This document shows positions 1 through 8,431 of a stretch of DNA of 39,787 nt, in pieces. The notes below the pieces were generated by a model. It was not told where the DNA came from. It did no database searches and worked only from the letters and a program-made list of their open reading frames with translations. The position numbers were made by a program, and so were the translations under genes. Positions within the stretch are counted from its first letter, which is position 1; each line of letters begins with the position of its first letter. This DNA is from Candidatus Rokuibacteriota bacterium. GTDB taxonomy: Bacteria; Methylomirabilota; Methylomirabilia; Rokubacteriales; CSP1-6. The stretch spans positions 1 through 39,787 of the forward strand of contig JACPCW010000098.1 in assembly GCA_016184365.1 (NCBI GenBank), read 5' to 3'.

Positions 1-181
1 CCGCCCACGGCGGCCGCTGCGGGCGAGCCGTCGTCGCCGGGCTCGTTCCGGCGCGGGGCGAGCGCGGCTCGCGGATCGACGGCCCTCGCGCGGCCCCCGG
101 TGGGGGATGGGGGGTCGCGCTCGTCACGCCCCGGAACGAGCACCGGCGTACAGGCGAGCCCGCTGCGGCCGCCGTGGGCGG
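1..181. repeat. Imperfect inverted repeat at the left window edge
   Basis: Bases 1-17 are the exact reverse complement of 165-181, and bases 41-51 are the exact reverse complement of 131-141. The spacers between these blocks are both 23 bases long and partly matching, for example 19-24 against 158-163, so the two arms are colinear over about 50-70 bases. The centre (about 70-115) is rich in G and C runs. It could be a real palindromic duplication or a fold-back artefact at a contig end; the roughly 20% mismatch in the arms argues against a simple exact fold-back. Confidence 0.6.
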
Positions 182-209
182 GACCGTTGACCAATTCCGC
201 GAGACTCAT
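1..209 (-). CDS. Partial open frame downstream of the alcohol dehydrogenase, unrecognised
   Basis: An ATG at 209 overlaps the TAA stop of the alcohol dehydrogenase by one base (TAATG), a common arrangement for translationally coupled genes. The frame stays open to the window edge and begins MSLAELVNGPAHGG. After about eight residues it runs into the inverted repeat, and the translation becomes low-complexity (Pro, Gly, Arg, Ala), so only the start position is supported. I do not recognise a family. The frame may be the start of a real gene whose remainder lies outside the window, or it may be spurious. Confidence 0.25.
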   Translation of the reverse strand, partial: MSLAELVNGPAHGGRSGLACTPVLVPGRDERDPPSPTGGRARAVDPRAALAPRRNEPGDDGSPAAAAVG

Positions 210-1222
210 TAGAGCTCCACCAGCACCTTCATCACCGGACCGCCGCCGAGCGCTTCTTCCATCCCGCGCTGCAGGTCCTCGAGCGGGATCTTGCGCGACA
301 CGAGCGGCGCCACGGGCACGGCCTTGGTCGCGGCCAGCCGGATCGCTTCCTCCCAGTCGCTCCGCTCGTAGAGCCGCGCGCCCTGCATGACGAGCTCGCG
401 CGCGAACATGCGGTAGAGGTTCACCGGCACCGGTTCGGCGTGGATCGCGACGATGCTGACGGTGCCCCACACGCGCACGACGTCGGTGACGATCTTCGCG
501 GCCGCGGGATTGCCGGTGACCTCGAACGCGACGTCGACGCCGACGCCGCCGGTCCACTCGTCCGCGAAGCGCAGCACGTTCTTCTCGAGGCCGACGACCT
601 CCAGACCGAGCGAGCGCAGCATGTCGATCCGGAACGGATTGAGTTCGGCGACGGCGACGCGGACGCCGAGGTTCTTGCACACCAGCGCGATCAGCGTGCC
701 GATCGGACCGCCGCCGAAGACGAGCGCGCTGTTGCCCTGCTCGAGCCCGGCGCGCCGCACGTCGTGCACGGCGACGGCGAGCGGCTCGACCAGTCCCGCA
801 TCGTCGTCGTCGAGGGAATCCGGAATCCTGATCATGAGCTTCGCGGGCGCGGCCCAGTACTCGCGCATGCCGCCGGGCAGATCGACGCCCATCACCTTGA
901 GCTGATAGCAGAGGTAGTACGCGCCCATCGCGCAGGCGCGGCACTCGCCGCACGAGATCGTGGGCTCGACGACGACGCGGTCGCCCTTCGTGAAGCCGCT
1001 GCCGGCCGGCGCCTCGACGACCTCCGCGAACGTCTCGTGCCCGATGATGCCGCCCTTCGGCACGCGGTGGTCGAGGTGCCCCTGGAAGATGTGCAGATCG
1101 GTGCCGCAGATGCCGACGCGGCGCACGCGCAGCAGCGCTTCGCCAGGTCCCGGCCGGGGCACGTCGACCGTACCCGTCGTGAAGCTCCCCGCGCCCTGAT
1201 AGAACGCCGCGCGCATCGCCAT
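209..1222 (-). CDS. Zinc-dependent alcohol dehydrogenase (MDR family)
   Basis: A 337-residue medium-chain dehydrogenase that would oxidise an alcohol or polyol with NAD(P)+ in the cytoplasm. Catalytic zinc ligands are seen as Cys39 in GICGTDLH and His62-Glu63 in GHETF. The structural zinc site is the set Cys91, Cys94, Cys97 and Cys105. A GGGPIG nucleotide-binding turn follows near residue 175. Length and motifs match the threonine/sorbitol dehydrogenase branch; the substrate cannot be read from sequence. The start at 1222 is chosen because GGGAGG lies five bases upstream and the protein then begins MAMRAAFYQG, as is usual for the family; a second ATG lies two codons in. It is divergent from the DinB gene across about 80 bases. 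Confidence 0.9.
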   Translation of the reverse strand: MAMRAAFYQGAGSFTTGTVDVPRPGPGEALLRVRRVGICGTDLHIFQGHLDHRVPKGGIIGHETFAEVVEAPAGSGFTKGDRVVVEPTISCGECRACAMGAYYLCYQLKVMGVDLPGGMREYWAAPAKLMIRIPDSLDDDDAGLVEPLAVAVHDVRRAGLEQGNSALVFGGGPIGTLIALVCKNLGVRVAVAELNPFRIDMLRSLGLEVVGLEKNVLRFADEWTGGVGVDVAFEVTGNPAAAKIVTDVVRVWGTVSIVAIHAEPVPVNLYRMFARELVMQGARLYERSDWEEAIRLAATKAVPVAPLVSRKIPLEDLQRGMEEALGGGPVMKVLVEL

Positions 1223-1301
1223 CGCTGCCTCCCTGCCCGCTCGGCGGGCCGGGCTAGGATAGCTCAGGTAGAATGCGACACCACGTTCGAGGAGGACCGC
1301 C

Positions 1302-1829
1302 ATGACCGCGATCGAATACGTCCGCATGGAGCTCGAGCGCCTGCACGGCATGCTCGACAAGACGCTCGAGGACATCACCGAGGCGCAGGTGCATCAGGCT
1401 CCCGGCGCGAAGGTGAACACCGTGGCGTGGAGCGTCTTCCACGTCGCGCGCACGGAAGACAACATCGTGCGCTTCGTGCTGCAGGATCGCCGCTCGCCGG
1501 TGTGGGTGGAAGGCGGCTACGCCGAGAAGTTCGGGCTGCCGCCCGTCGCGAACGGCACCGGCATGTCGACGGAGGACGCGCACGCGCTCCGCATCAAGGA
1601 CCTCGCGCTGTGGAAGGACTATCAGAAGAAGGTCTGGGCGAGCACGGAGGAGCTCTTCGACAAGGCGCCGGCGGACTTCTGGGACAAGACGGTGACCATC
1701 AAGGGCATGGGCGAGATGCCGGCGTGGCGCGCGGTCGCGCAGATCTGCATGATCCACGGCTTCATGCACGCGGGGCAGCTGGAGACGGCGCGCACCCTCG
1801 TGGGCGCGAAGCCCGTCATCAACGTGTAA
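1302..1829 (+). CDS. DinB-family four-helix metal-binding protein
   Basis: A 175-residue protein of the DinB/YfiT-like superfamily, four-helix bundles that usually hold a divalent metal through three histidines. Candidate ligands are the His in SVFHVARTEDN (about residue 48) and the two in HGFMHAGQLE near residue 150. Members include thiol transferases and many of unknown function, so the reaction is not assigned. GAGGAGG sits just upstream of the ATG. A TAGAAT hexamer at 1268-1273 is a plausible -10 element, although I see no good -35. The SDR gene starts four bases after the stop, so the two are probably co-transcribed. Confidence 0.85.
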   Translation: MTAIEYVRMELERLHGMLDKTLEDITEAQVHQAPGAKVNTVAWSVFHVARTEDNIVRFVLQDRRSPVWVEGGYAEKFGLPPVANGTGMSTEDAHALRIKDLALWKDYQKKVWASTEELFDKAPADFWDKTVTIKGMGEMPAWRAVAQICMIHGFMHAGQLETARTLVGAKPVINV

Positions 1830-1833
1830 GGCG

Positions 1834-2622
1834 ATGAGCCTCGACGGCCGCACCGTCCTCATCACCGGCGCCGCCGGCGGCATCGGCACGGCCACGGCCC
1901 GCCGGCTCGCCCGCGAAGGCGCGCGCCTCGTGCTGACCGACGTGCCGGGCTCGTCGGTGGAGAAGCTCGCCGCCGAGCTCGGTCAAGTCGCGCTCACCGC
2001 CGACGTCACCCGGGCCGCCGACGTCGCGCGCCTCGTCGACGAGCCGTACCGCCGCTGGGGCCGGCTCGACGTTCTCTTCAACAACGCGGGCGTCGTCCGC
2101 GTGCAGCCGCTGCTCGACGTCACGGAATCCGAGTGGGACCGCGTGCTCGCCGTGAATCTGAAGGCGGTGTTCTTCGTGATGCAGGCGGTCGCGCGCCGCA
2201 TGCGCGAGCAGCCGATCATGCCGGGCTCGGAGCTCCGCGGAAAGCTCATCCAGACGGCGTCGATCGCAGCGTATCGCGGCGGCAACCCGCTGATGACGCC
2301 GTACAGCGCGTCGAAGGCCGGCGTCGTGAGTCTCACGCGGTCGGCGGCGCAGGAGTTCGCGCGCGACCGCATCACGTCGAACTGCGTGTGTCCCGGCGCG
2401 GTCGACACGCCGATGTGGCAGCAGATCGACCGGGAGTGGGGCGCGCTCGAAGGCTGGGGCGAAGGGGACGCGTGGAAGCGGCGCATCCGGAACATTCCGC
2501 TCGGGCGACCGGAGACCGCCGACGACGTCGCCGGCGTCGTCGCGTTCCTCGCCGGACCGGACTCCGACTACATGACCGGTCAGGCGCTCAAGGTCGACGG
2601 CGGTCTGGTGATGGGGGACTGA
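1834..2622 (+). CDS. SDR-family oxidoreductase
   Basis: A 262-residue classical short-chain dehydrogenase/reductase. It has the nucleotide-binding TGAAGGIG at residues 11-18, NNAG at 83-86, the active-site Asn108, and the catalytic Ser143, Tyr157 and Lys161 (YSASK). The C-terminal GRPETADDVAGVVAFL and DGG motifs are typical. Asp36 at the end of the second strand suggests a preference for NAD(H). The substrate is unknown. It follows the DinB gene at a four-base gap and converges on the DAHP synthase gene across a 19-base space in which I see no convincing terminator. Confidence 0.92.
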   Translation: MSLDGRTVLITGAAGGIGTATARRLAREGARLVLTDVPGSSVEKLAAELGQVALTADVTRAADVARLVDEPYRRWGRLDVLFNNAGVVRVQPLLDVTESEWDRVLAVNLKAVFFVMQAVARRMREQPIMPGSELRGKLIQTASIAAYRGGNPLMTPYSASKAGVVSLTRSAAQEFARDRITSNCVCPGAVDTPMWQQIDREWGALEGWGEGDAWKRRIRNIPLGRPETADDVAGVVAFLAGPDSDYMTGQALKVDGGLVMGD

Positions 2623-2641
2623 CCGGCCGCCGCGAACGTCG

Positions 2642-3700
2642 TCAGCGACGCGTGCGGCGCGTGCGGACGGCGGCGGCGAGACCCTCGAGGACGGGCCGCG
2701 TCATGTCCCAGCCCATGCACGCGTCCGTCACGCTCTGGCCGTACGTGAGCTTCATCCGGTCGCCGTTCAGGTCCTGACGGCCGTCGACGAGGAAGCTCTC
2801 GAACATCATGCCGACGACGCCGCCGTCGCCTTCGGCGATCTGCGCGCCGACGTCTTCGGCCACCAGCGGCTGCTTGCGGTAGTCCTTGTCGCTGTTGCCG
2901 TGGCTCGCGTCGACCATCAGCCGCGGCGGCAGGCCGGCGTCGCGGATCGCCGCCAGCGTCTTCCCGACGCTCGCGCGGTCGTAGTTCGGCCCGGTCGCGC
3001 CGCCGCGCAGGATGACGTGGCAGTCGAGGTTGCCGCTCGTCGAGACGATGCCGGCGAGCCCCTGCTCGGTGACGCCGATGAACTTGTGCGGATGCGCCGC
3101 CGCGCGCACGGCATCGATCGCGATCTGCACGCCGCCGTCGGTGCCGTTCTTGAACCCGACGGGCATCGACAGACCGGACGCGAGCTCGCGATGCACCTGG
3201 CTTTCGGTCGTGCGCGCGCCGATCGCGCCCCACGAGACGACGTCGGACGTGAACTGCGGCGTGATCGGGTCGAGGAACTCGCAGCCCGCGGGCACGCCGA
3301 GCTCCGCGAGCTCCAGCAGGAGCCGGCGCGCCGCGCGGAGCCCTTCGTTGATGACGAAGCTCCCGTCGAGATGCGGATCGTTGATGAGGCCCTTCCAGCC
3401 GACCGTCGTCCGCGGCTTTTCGAAGTACACGCGCATGACGAGCCGCAGGTCGCCGGCGAGCTGGTCCGCGAGCGTCTTCAGCCGGCGGCCATAGTCGAGC
3501 GCGGCGGCGGGATCGTGGATCGAGCACGGCCCGACGACGACCATGAGCCGGTCGTCGCGGCCGGCCAGGATCGCGCGCAGCTCGTCGCGGGCGCGCGCGA
3601 TGCCGGCCGACGCGTCTTCACCGAGCGGAAGTTCTTCGAGCAGGATCGCCGGCGGGATCAGCGGCCGGATGCTCTCGACACGAAGGTCGCGGGTCTTCAT
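2642..3700 (-). CDS. aroG: 3-deoxy-7-phosphoheptulonate (DAHP) synthase, class I
   Basis: A 352-residue enzyme that condenses phosphoenolpyruvate with erythrose 4-phosphate, the first step of the shikimate pathway to aromatic amino acids. The sequence shows GPCSIHDP at 57-64, with the metal-binding Cys59 and His62, and the PEP-binding KPRTTVGWKG at 95-104. The GATGPNYDR and DASHGNS motifs lie further on. This is the class I-alpha type of the E. coli AroF/G/H enzymes, and the length is normal. The symbol is given by class only; which feedback regulator it answers to cannot be told. The start ATG at 3700 has no strong Shine-Dalgarno sequence. No other shikimate gene is nearby. Confidence 0.93.
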   Translation of the reverse strand: MKTRDLRVESIRPLIPPAILLEELPLGEDASAGIARARDELRAILAGRDDRLMVVVGPCSIHDPAAALDYGRRLKTLADQLAGDLRLVMRVYFEKPRTTVGWKGLINDPHLDGSFVINEGLRAARRLLLELAELGVPAGCEFLDPITPQFTSDVVSWGAIGARTTESQVHRELASGLSMPVGFKNGTDGGVQIAIDAVRAAAHPHKFIGVTEQGLAGIVSTSGNLDCHVILRGGATGPNYDRASVGKTLAAIRDAGLPPRLMVDASHGNSDKDYRKQPLVAEDVGAQIAEGDGGVVGMMFESFLVDGRQDLNGDRMKLTYGQSVTDACMGWDMTRPVLEGLAAAVRTRRTRR

Positions 3701-3712
3701 GACCCCGGCATT

Positions 3713-3955
3713 TTACGCCACGGCGGCCAGCCGGAGGTCCTCGACGAGCAGCCGGTAGAGCTCGGCCTGCGCCGCTTCGTCGGCGCCGCGCAGGATCGCC
3801 GAGGGGTGAAACGTCGCGAGCGTCCGCGGCGCCCACGGCGTCCGGAACACGCGGCCCCGGTCACGCATCAGACGGACGTCGGCGCCGAGCAGCGAGCGCG
3901 CCGCCGTCGCCCCCATGCACACGAGCGTGTCCGGCTCGATGAGCGCGAGCTCGCT
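3713..3955 (-). pseudogene. C-terminal remnant of a uracil-DNA glycosylase (family 4/UdgX type)
   Basis: The frame ending at 3713 reads ELALIEPDTLV, then CMGATAARSLLG, then TFHPSAILR near the end. These match the last third of family 4/UdgX-type uracil-DNA glycosylases, including the HPSAILR active-site loop. The N-terminal two thirds, with the water-activating motif and the iron-sulphur cysteines, are missing. Upstream of about 3955 the same frame turns into unrelated sequence (about 3956-4028) up to a stop near 4036, with no ATG or GTG start. At least one frame change near 3955 seems to be involved. I read it as a truncated, non-functional copy. It lies 12 bases before the DAHP synthase start and downstream of sixA. 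Confidence 0.7.
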
Positions 3956-4028
3956 GCCAGCTCTCGAACGTGGGCTCGATCTCGACGACCACCACCGGAT
4001 GAAGTCCTCAGGGCTAGGATTACGCGGA

Positions 4029-4529
4029 TTACTCGATCAGCCGCAGCGTCTCGCGCGGGGACATGAAGAAGACCAGCCGCGCGGTCCCCCGCCCCGGATG
4101 TCCCTGAAAATCGAGGACCATCACGGCGCTCTTCGCGAACGCGACACGGATGTTGCCGTCGGCATGCAGGAGCCTCGCGGCGAGGCGCGACATGTGCGGC
4201 TCGTGACCGACGCACGCGACCGTCGCGTCCGGCGGCAGCGCGGACAGCTCGGCGAGCAGATCGTCCATGCGGAACCGGTCACCGAGGGCGTCGACGACCC
4301 TCACCTCCGCCACGTCGAGGGCGCGCGCGGTGATCGTGGCCGTCTGACGCGCGCGCGCGAGCGGACTGCTGAGGACGTCGGTCACGTGGAGATCGAGCAG
4401 CGCGAGCGCGCCGGCGACGGCCGCGTGCTCCCGCTCGCCGGCCGTCGTGAGCGGCCGCGTGCGATCGTCCGGATAGCGGATCGCATCCGCGTCGCCGGCG
4501 TCGGCGTGCCGGATGAGCACCAGCTTCAC
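4029..4529 (-). CDS. sixA: Histidine phosphatase, SixA type
   Basis: A 166-residue member of the histidine phosphatase (phosphoglycerate mutase-like) superfamily. The catalytic phospho-acceptor His8 lies in LIRHADAG with Arg7, and the second conserved His109 lies in CVGHEPHMS. The short length and RHADAGDA start fit SixA, which removes phosphate from histidine in phosphotransfer proteins; small-molecule substrates are also possible. Its start lies nine bases downstream of the stop of the alpha/beta-hydrolase-domain gene on the same strand, so they are probably co-transcribed. No two-component system is nearby to name a partner. Confidence 0.85.
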   Translation of the reverse strand: MKLVLIRHADAGDADAIRYPDDRTRPLTTAGEREHAAVAGALALLDLHVTDVLSSPLARARQTATITARALDVAEVRVVDALGDRFRMDDLLAELSALPPDATVACVGHEPHMSRLAARLLHADGNIRVAFAKSAVMVLDFQGHPGRGTARLVFFMSPRETLRLIE

Positions 4530-4538
4530 CGGGTCGCC

Positions 4539-6467
4539 TCAGAGCCCGCGCTGGAGCTGATCCCAGAGCACTCCGGCGCGCTCGACGGACGCCTCGACGT
4601 CCTCGGCGAGCATCCACCGCGCGTTGACGAGCACGTGCGCCACTTCGCGGACGCGTGCGAGATACGCCTCGAGCGACGGATAGCGCTCGGCGATCGAAAG
4701 CCGCGGGTCCCCGGAGGCTTTCCGTTCTTCCGGCGTGCGCGGAAACGGCAGCGTCATGCCCTGCATGCTCATCAGGTCGCCCGGCGCGCCCTGGTCCGGA
4801 TGGCGCGGGTTCCAGCCCGTGAACGTCGCCAGCGCCGCACGCAGCTCGACCGGGCGGACGCCGCCGATCTCGTTGCCGTCGGCGTTCACGGCCGAGACGA
4901 ACGACGGATACGGCGCGCCCGCCTTCGGCGGCAGCTCGGCGACGAGTCCGCGTTCGATGTCGGGACCGAAATCGAGCCGGACCGGATGCCCGACGCGATC
5001 GGGAAACCGCACGCCGGGAATCGAGTCGAACCGTGACTTCGTCGCCGTGGCCGGCACCGCGCTCGCATCGGCCAGGCGCGGGAACTCGTTCGGCGGCGGC
5101 TCGATCCCCGCCGAGACCCACCGGTCGAGGTTCACGAGCGCCGCGCGCAGCAGCGGCGCGTAGTCGACCGTGTTGAAGGGCTTGAGACCGCGGCCGCCGG
5201 TGTTCGGATCGGCCTCGTTCGGCGGGATCGGTCCGGGCGTGTGCTGCGTGCCCGCGAACAGATAGATCCGGACGTCGTCGGGCGGCTCGACGTCGCGCTT
5301 GCCGTCGACGTCCGTGTGGATCAGCGAGCCGTCGCCGCGCCAGTATTCCGCCGAGCTGTTGATGATGAAGATCTTCGGCGCGCGGCCGCGACGGCGCAGC
5401 CGCGCGAGCAGCGCGTCGCGCTTGCCGGTGACCGGATCCACCTGCTCCTCGCCGGTGAACGGGAACAGATCGCCGACCGCCTGGTGCGCGTTGAGGGACG
5501 GCTGCCCGAAGCGCATGTTGAACTCGCCGCGGCGGGCGCCCGCGACGTGCGGCACGACCGCGTCGAACACCATCCGGCCCTGCTCGTCCTCGTCGAGCGC
5601 CAGGTACAGCAGGTGCCGCAGGAAGCGGCCACTCTGCGACACGCCGAAGACGTACGCGCGATCCAGCGCGCCGGCGCACGGGTTCCCGCGGCCCGCGTCG
5701 AATTTCAGGAACGCGCCGGTGTCGCGCACCGTGAGGAACCCGAGGCCGATCACCGGCGGATCGGCCGATCGATAGACGACGTCGTAGATCTTCCCCGGCT
5801 CGAACCCGCCGGCGAGATGCACGTGCGATCGATCGGCGAATCGCCAGGCGTTCCGCGGAATCTCGACCTCGGCGGCGCCGACGTGCTCGCGCACGGTCAG
5901 CCGCGCGGCAGGATCGTCGAGGTCCGCCGTCTCGTGCGGAATGTGATACCGGTCAGCCAGCGGGAGCACGTCGGCGCGCAGGTTCGGGCGGAACTCGCAT
6001 CGCAGCAGGCCCGTCACGCCGCGCACCGCCGGCACGGTCATCGCCATCAGGCCGTCGCGCCGGGGCACGTCCTGCTGCCAGCCGACCCACGCGACGGTCC
6101 AGCCATGGCGCATGAAGAACCCGTTGCCGAACTCCTCCGGCGTGCTCGGATCGGGCACGCGCGGCGCGGAGTTCACCATGCCGAGCGCGACTTTCCGTCC
6201 GCGGTTCGGCACGTCGAGGAAGAGCCGGCGATTGCCCCGCGCCGGGTCGACCGGCTTCAGCAGGTAGAAGTCCGCCGACCACTCGACGCGGCCCCGCTCG
6301 TTCCGCGGCGCCAGGCCCAGGTCCGCGATGGGCGCGTGGACCGGCAGCGCCGGGTCGACGGCGAAGCGCAGCGTGCCGGCGATTTTTTCATAGGCGCCGG
6401 CGGCGCCGAACGGACGGCCATCGAGGACGGCGGATCGCTGCGTGATGTCGAGCGCGGTCACGGCCAT
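4539..6467 (-). CDS. Alpha/beta hydrolase domain-containing protein
   Basis: A 642-residue protein of the large alpha/beta-hydrolase-domain family (the Pfam Abhydrolase_10-like group). It has the nucleophile elbow GVSQSGRFLRHLL near residue 280 (Gly-x-Ser-x-Ser-Gly) and the conserved AGTQHTPGP stretch later, whose His is the likely catalytic base. Substrates of this family are mostly unknown. No signal peptide is apparent. The same frame stays open upstream as far as 7577, opposite the acyl-CoA dehydrogenase gene, but that stretch is not family-like. I place the start at 6467 (MAVTALDI), with AGGAGGG about ten bases upstream; an ATG at 6476 sits too close to that site. It is divergent from the acyl-CoA dehydrogenase gene and followed by sixA. 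Confidence 0.82.
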   Translation of the reverse strand: MAVTALDITQRSAVLDGRPFGAAGAYEKIAGTLRFAVDPALPVHAPIADLGLAPRNERGRVEWSADFYLLKPVDPARGNRRLFLDVPNRGRKVALGMVNSAPRVPDPSTPEEFGNGFFMRHGWTVAWVGWQQDVPRRDGLMAMTVPAVRGVTGLLRCEFRPNLRADVLPLADRYHIPHETADLDDPAARLTVREHVGAAEVEIPRNAWRFADRSHVHLAGGFEPGKIYDVVYRSADPPVIGLGFLTVRDTGAFLKFDAGRGNPCAGALDRAYVFGVSQSGRFLRHLLYLALDEDEQGRMVFDAVVPHVAGARRGEFNMRFGQPSLNAHQAVGDLFPFTGEEQVDPVTGKRDALLARLRRRGRAPKIFIINSSAEYWRGDGSLIHTDVDGKRDVEPPDDVRIYLFAGTQHTPGPIPPNEADPNTGGRGLKPFNTVDYAPLLRAALVNLDRWVSAGIEPPPNEFPRLADASAVPATATKSRFDSIPGVRFPDRVGHPVRLDFGPDIERGLVAELPPKAGAPYPSFVSAVNADGNEIGGVRPVELRAALATFTGWNPRHPDQGAPGDLMSMQGMTLPFPRTPEERKASGDPRLSIAERYPSLEAYLARVREVAHVLVNARWMLAEDVEASVERAGVLWDQLQRGL

Positions 6468-6500
6468 GGCGGGCATCCCTCCTGAGCGCCGGGAACCTGG

Positions 6501-6530
6501 TGGAGATCCGAGGAGTCGATTCAATATACT
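6501..6530 (+). promoter_or_regulatory. Candidate leaderless promoter; also a -10 for the opposite strand
   Basis: TGGAGA (6501-6506), an 18-base gap and TATACT (6525-6530) resemble a -35/-10 pair. The GTG start of the next gene lies only six bases after the -10 and has no Shine-Dalgarno sequence within range, which fits a leaderless transcript. Read on the minus strand, the same bases give TATATT, a good -10 for the divergent hydrolase gene. This is inferred from sequence only. Confidence 0.4.
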
Positions 6531-6536
6531 GCGAGC

Positions 6537-7691
6537 GTGATCGGCGCAACCGTCGACGCGCTCCCGGCCGCGCTCGAGACGCACCGCCAGCGCCTGCGCG
6601 AATTCCTCGCGCAGGAGGTCCTCCCCGCCGAGCGCGCGGCGCGCGTGCGCGACGAGGGCGACGCGCCCGTCGATCTGCAGCGCCGGATCCGGCAGCGTTC
6701 GGCCGAGGCCGGACTGTTCCGGCTGCTGCAGCCGGCCGAGCTCGGAGGCGGGGGGCTTGGCCCGCTGGGCGCCGTCGCGCTTCACGAGACGATCGGCGCG
6801 TGCGGCGCGGTCCTCGGCCGGTTCGTGCTCGGGAACGACGGCGGTCTCCTCCGCCACGCGAGGGGCGACCAGCGCGAGCGATTTCTGATTCCGGTGCTGC
6901 GCGGCGAGCGCGAGGCGGTGCTGGCGTTCACCGACGCGCGCGAAGGACCACGGACGGCGGCGGTGCGCGATGGCGACGCGTTCGTCGTCTCGGGCGTGAA
7001 GTCGTTCGTGACGGGCGGCGCGCGCGCCGATCTTCTGCTCACCGTCGCCCGGGTCACCGCCACCGACGGCACCACGGCCGGCTCCGCGATCTTCGTGGTC
7101 GCGCGCGACGCGCCCGGCGTGACGCTCCGGCGCGAGAAGCGGACGCTCGACGGCGCGGTGCACGGCGAGTTCGAGTTGCGCGACGTGCGCGTGTCCGCCG
7201 GCGACGTCCTCGGTGAGATCGGCGCCGGACTGCCGGCGGCGCTGGCGAGCGTCGCCGTGCTGCGCCTGACCGTCGCCGCGACGGCGTGCGGCACGGCGCA
7301 GTGGGCGCTCGACTGGGCGCTCGCGAACGTCACGCGGCCGCACCGCACCGGCACGCCGCTCGCGGAGCGCGAGCAGGTGCAGGCGATGCTCGGCGAGAGC
7401 GCGACCGAGCTGTACGCCGCGCGCGCGGCCACATGGGCCGCCGCCCGACAGGCCGACGCGCGCGTCCCGGCGGACCTCGAAGCGACGATGGCGAAGTCGC
7501 TCGCCACCGAAACGGTCGCGCGCATCGTCGACCGCGCCATTCAGCTCACCGGCGGCGCCGCCGTCGTCGACGATCACCCGCTCGCCGCGGCGTATCGCCG
7601 GATCCGCAGCTGGCGCATCGCCGAAGGCACGACGGAAGTCTTACGACTCACCATCGCGCGCGAGCTGCTCGCGCGCCGGAGCACCCGATGA
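6537..7691 (+). CDS. Acyl-CoA dehydrogenase family protein
   Basis: A 384-residue flavoprotein of the acyl-CoA dehydrogenase fold, expected to introduce an alpha,beta double bond into an acyl-CoA with FAD. It has the helical N-terminal domain, a middle beta domain (VLAFTDAREGPRT, VSGVKSFVTGGA) and the C-terminal bundle. Glu363 in IAEGTTEV is at the place of the catalytic base of medium- and short-chain enzymes. The usual ERxxFG motif is degenerate (ALANVTRPHRTGTPLAEREQVQ), so the substrate may be unusual. The start is the GTG at 6537; no later ATG is feasible. The EthD gene overlaps its stop by four bases. Confidence 0.85.
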   Translation: MIGATVDALPAALETHRQRLREFLAQEVLPAERAARVRDEGDAPVDLQRRIRQRSAEAGLFRLLQPAELGGGGLGPLGAVALHETIGACGAVLGRFVLGNDGGLLRHARGDQRERFLIPVLRGEREAVLAFTDAREGPRTAAVRDGDAFVVSGVKSFVTGGARADLLLTVARVTATDGTTAGSAIFVVARDAPGVTLRREKRTLDGAVHGEFELRDVRVSAGDVLGEIGAGLPAALASVAVLRLTVAATACGTAQWALDWALANVTRPHRTGTPLAEREQVQAMLGESATELYAARAATWAAARQADARVPADLEATMAKSLATETVARIVDRAIQLTGGAAVVDDHPLAAAYRRIRSWRIAEGTTEVLRLTIARELLARRSTR

Positions 7692-8353
7692 TCAAGATCG
7701 TCGCCATCGTGAAGCGCAAGCCCGGCATGGCCGTCGAGCCGTTTCAGGAGTACTGGCGCACGCGGCACGCCGACGTCGTCCGCAAGCTCCCCGGTGTGCG
7801 GCGGTATGTCCAGTCGCACACCCTGCTCGCCGGCTATCGCAAAGGCGAGCCGGCGTGGGACGGCATCGCCGAGCTGTGGTTCGACGACACGCACGCGCTC
7901 CGCGCGCTGCGCGGCACGCCGGAGCAGGCCGCCATCGATGCCGACGAGGCGCGCTTTCTCGATCGCAGCGCGATGAAGATGCTCGCGACGGACGAGGACG
8001 TCGTCATCGACGGGCCGATCCCGGAGGGCAGCGTGAAGAGCATCGAGTTCGTGACGCACCGGCCCGATCTCGCGATCGACGCGTTCCAGCGCTACTGGCG
8101 CGAGACGCACGGCCCGATCGCCGCGCGGATTCCCCAGATCCGCCGCTACGTGCAGAGCCACGTGCGGGCCTCGGCCTACGCCGGCGGGCGCACGCCCGCG
8201 TACGATGGACTCGCGATCACGTGGTTCGACGACACGGCGGCGATGCGCGCGGCGGCGGCGACGCCGGAGTACGCGCGGACGCGGGCGGACGAGGCGAACT
8301 TCATCAGCGGCGAGCTCCCGTTCATCATCACGCGCGAGATCGTGGTCGTGTGA
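7688..8353 (+). CDS. Tandem EthD-domain protein
   Basis: A 221-residue protein made of two EthD (dimeric alpha/beta-barrel) domains in a row. The first starts VAIVKRKPGMAVEPFQEYW and the second IEFVTHRPDLAIDAFQRYW. Each has the RxxHxxxxxxxPxxRRYVQSH pattern and an AELWFDD or AITWFDD strand. EthD proteins are small cytoplasmic accessory or catabolic proteins, first seen in ethyl tert-butyl ether degradation; the reaction is unknown. A monomer with two domains would mimic the usual dimer. The ATG overlaps the TGA of the acyl-CoA dehydrogenase gene (ATGA), so translation is probably coupled and the two proteins may act in one degradation step. Confidence 0.85.
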   Translation: MIKIVAIVKRKPGMAVEPFQEYWRTRHADVVRKLPGVRRYVQSHTLLAGYRKGEPAWDGIAELWFDDTHALRALRGTPEQAAIDADEARFLDRSAMKMLATDEDVVIDGPIPEGSVKSIEFVTHRPDLAIDAFQRYWRETHGPIAARIPQIRRYVQSHVRASAYAGGRTPAYDGLAITWFDDTAAMRAAAATPEYARTRADEANFISGELPFIITREIVVV

Positions 8354-8431
8354 CGTCCGCGTCGCCAGCCGGTGAGCGGCAGCGGCGTATCATGATGTAG
8401 ACGTTGACGCGGGGGCCGGAGGTATCGACCA

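Noticed and set aside
6468..7577. N-terminal extension of the alpha/beta-hydrolase-domain protein
   Set aside because: This part lies opposite the acyl-CoA dehydrogenase gene and is unlike the family; a ribosome site favours the start at 6467.
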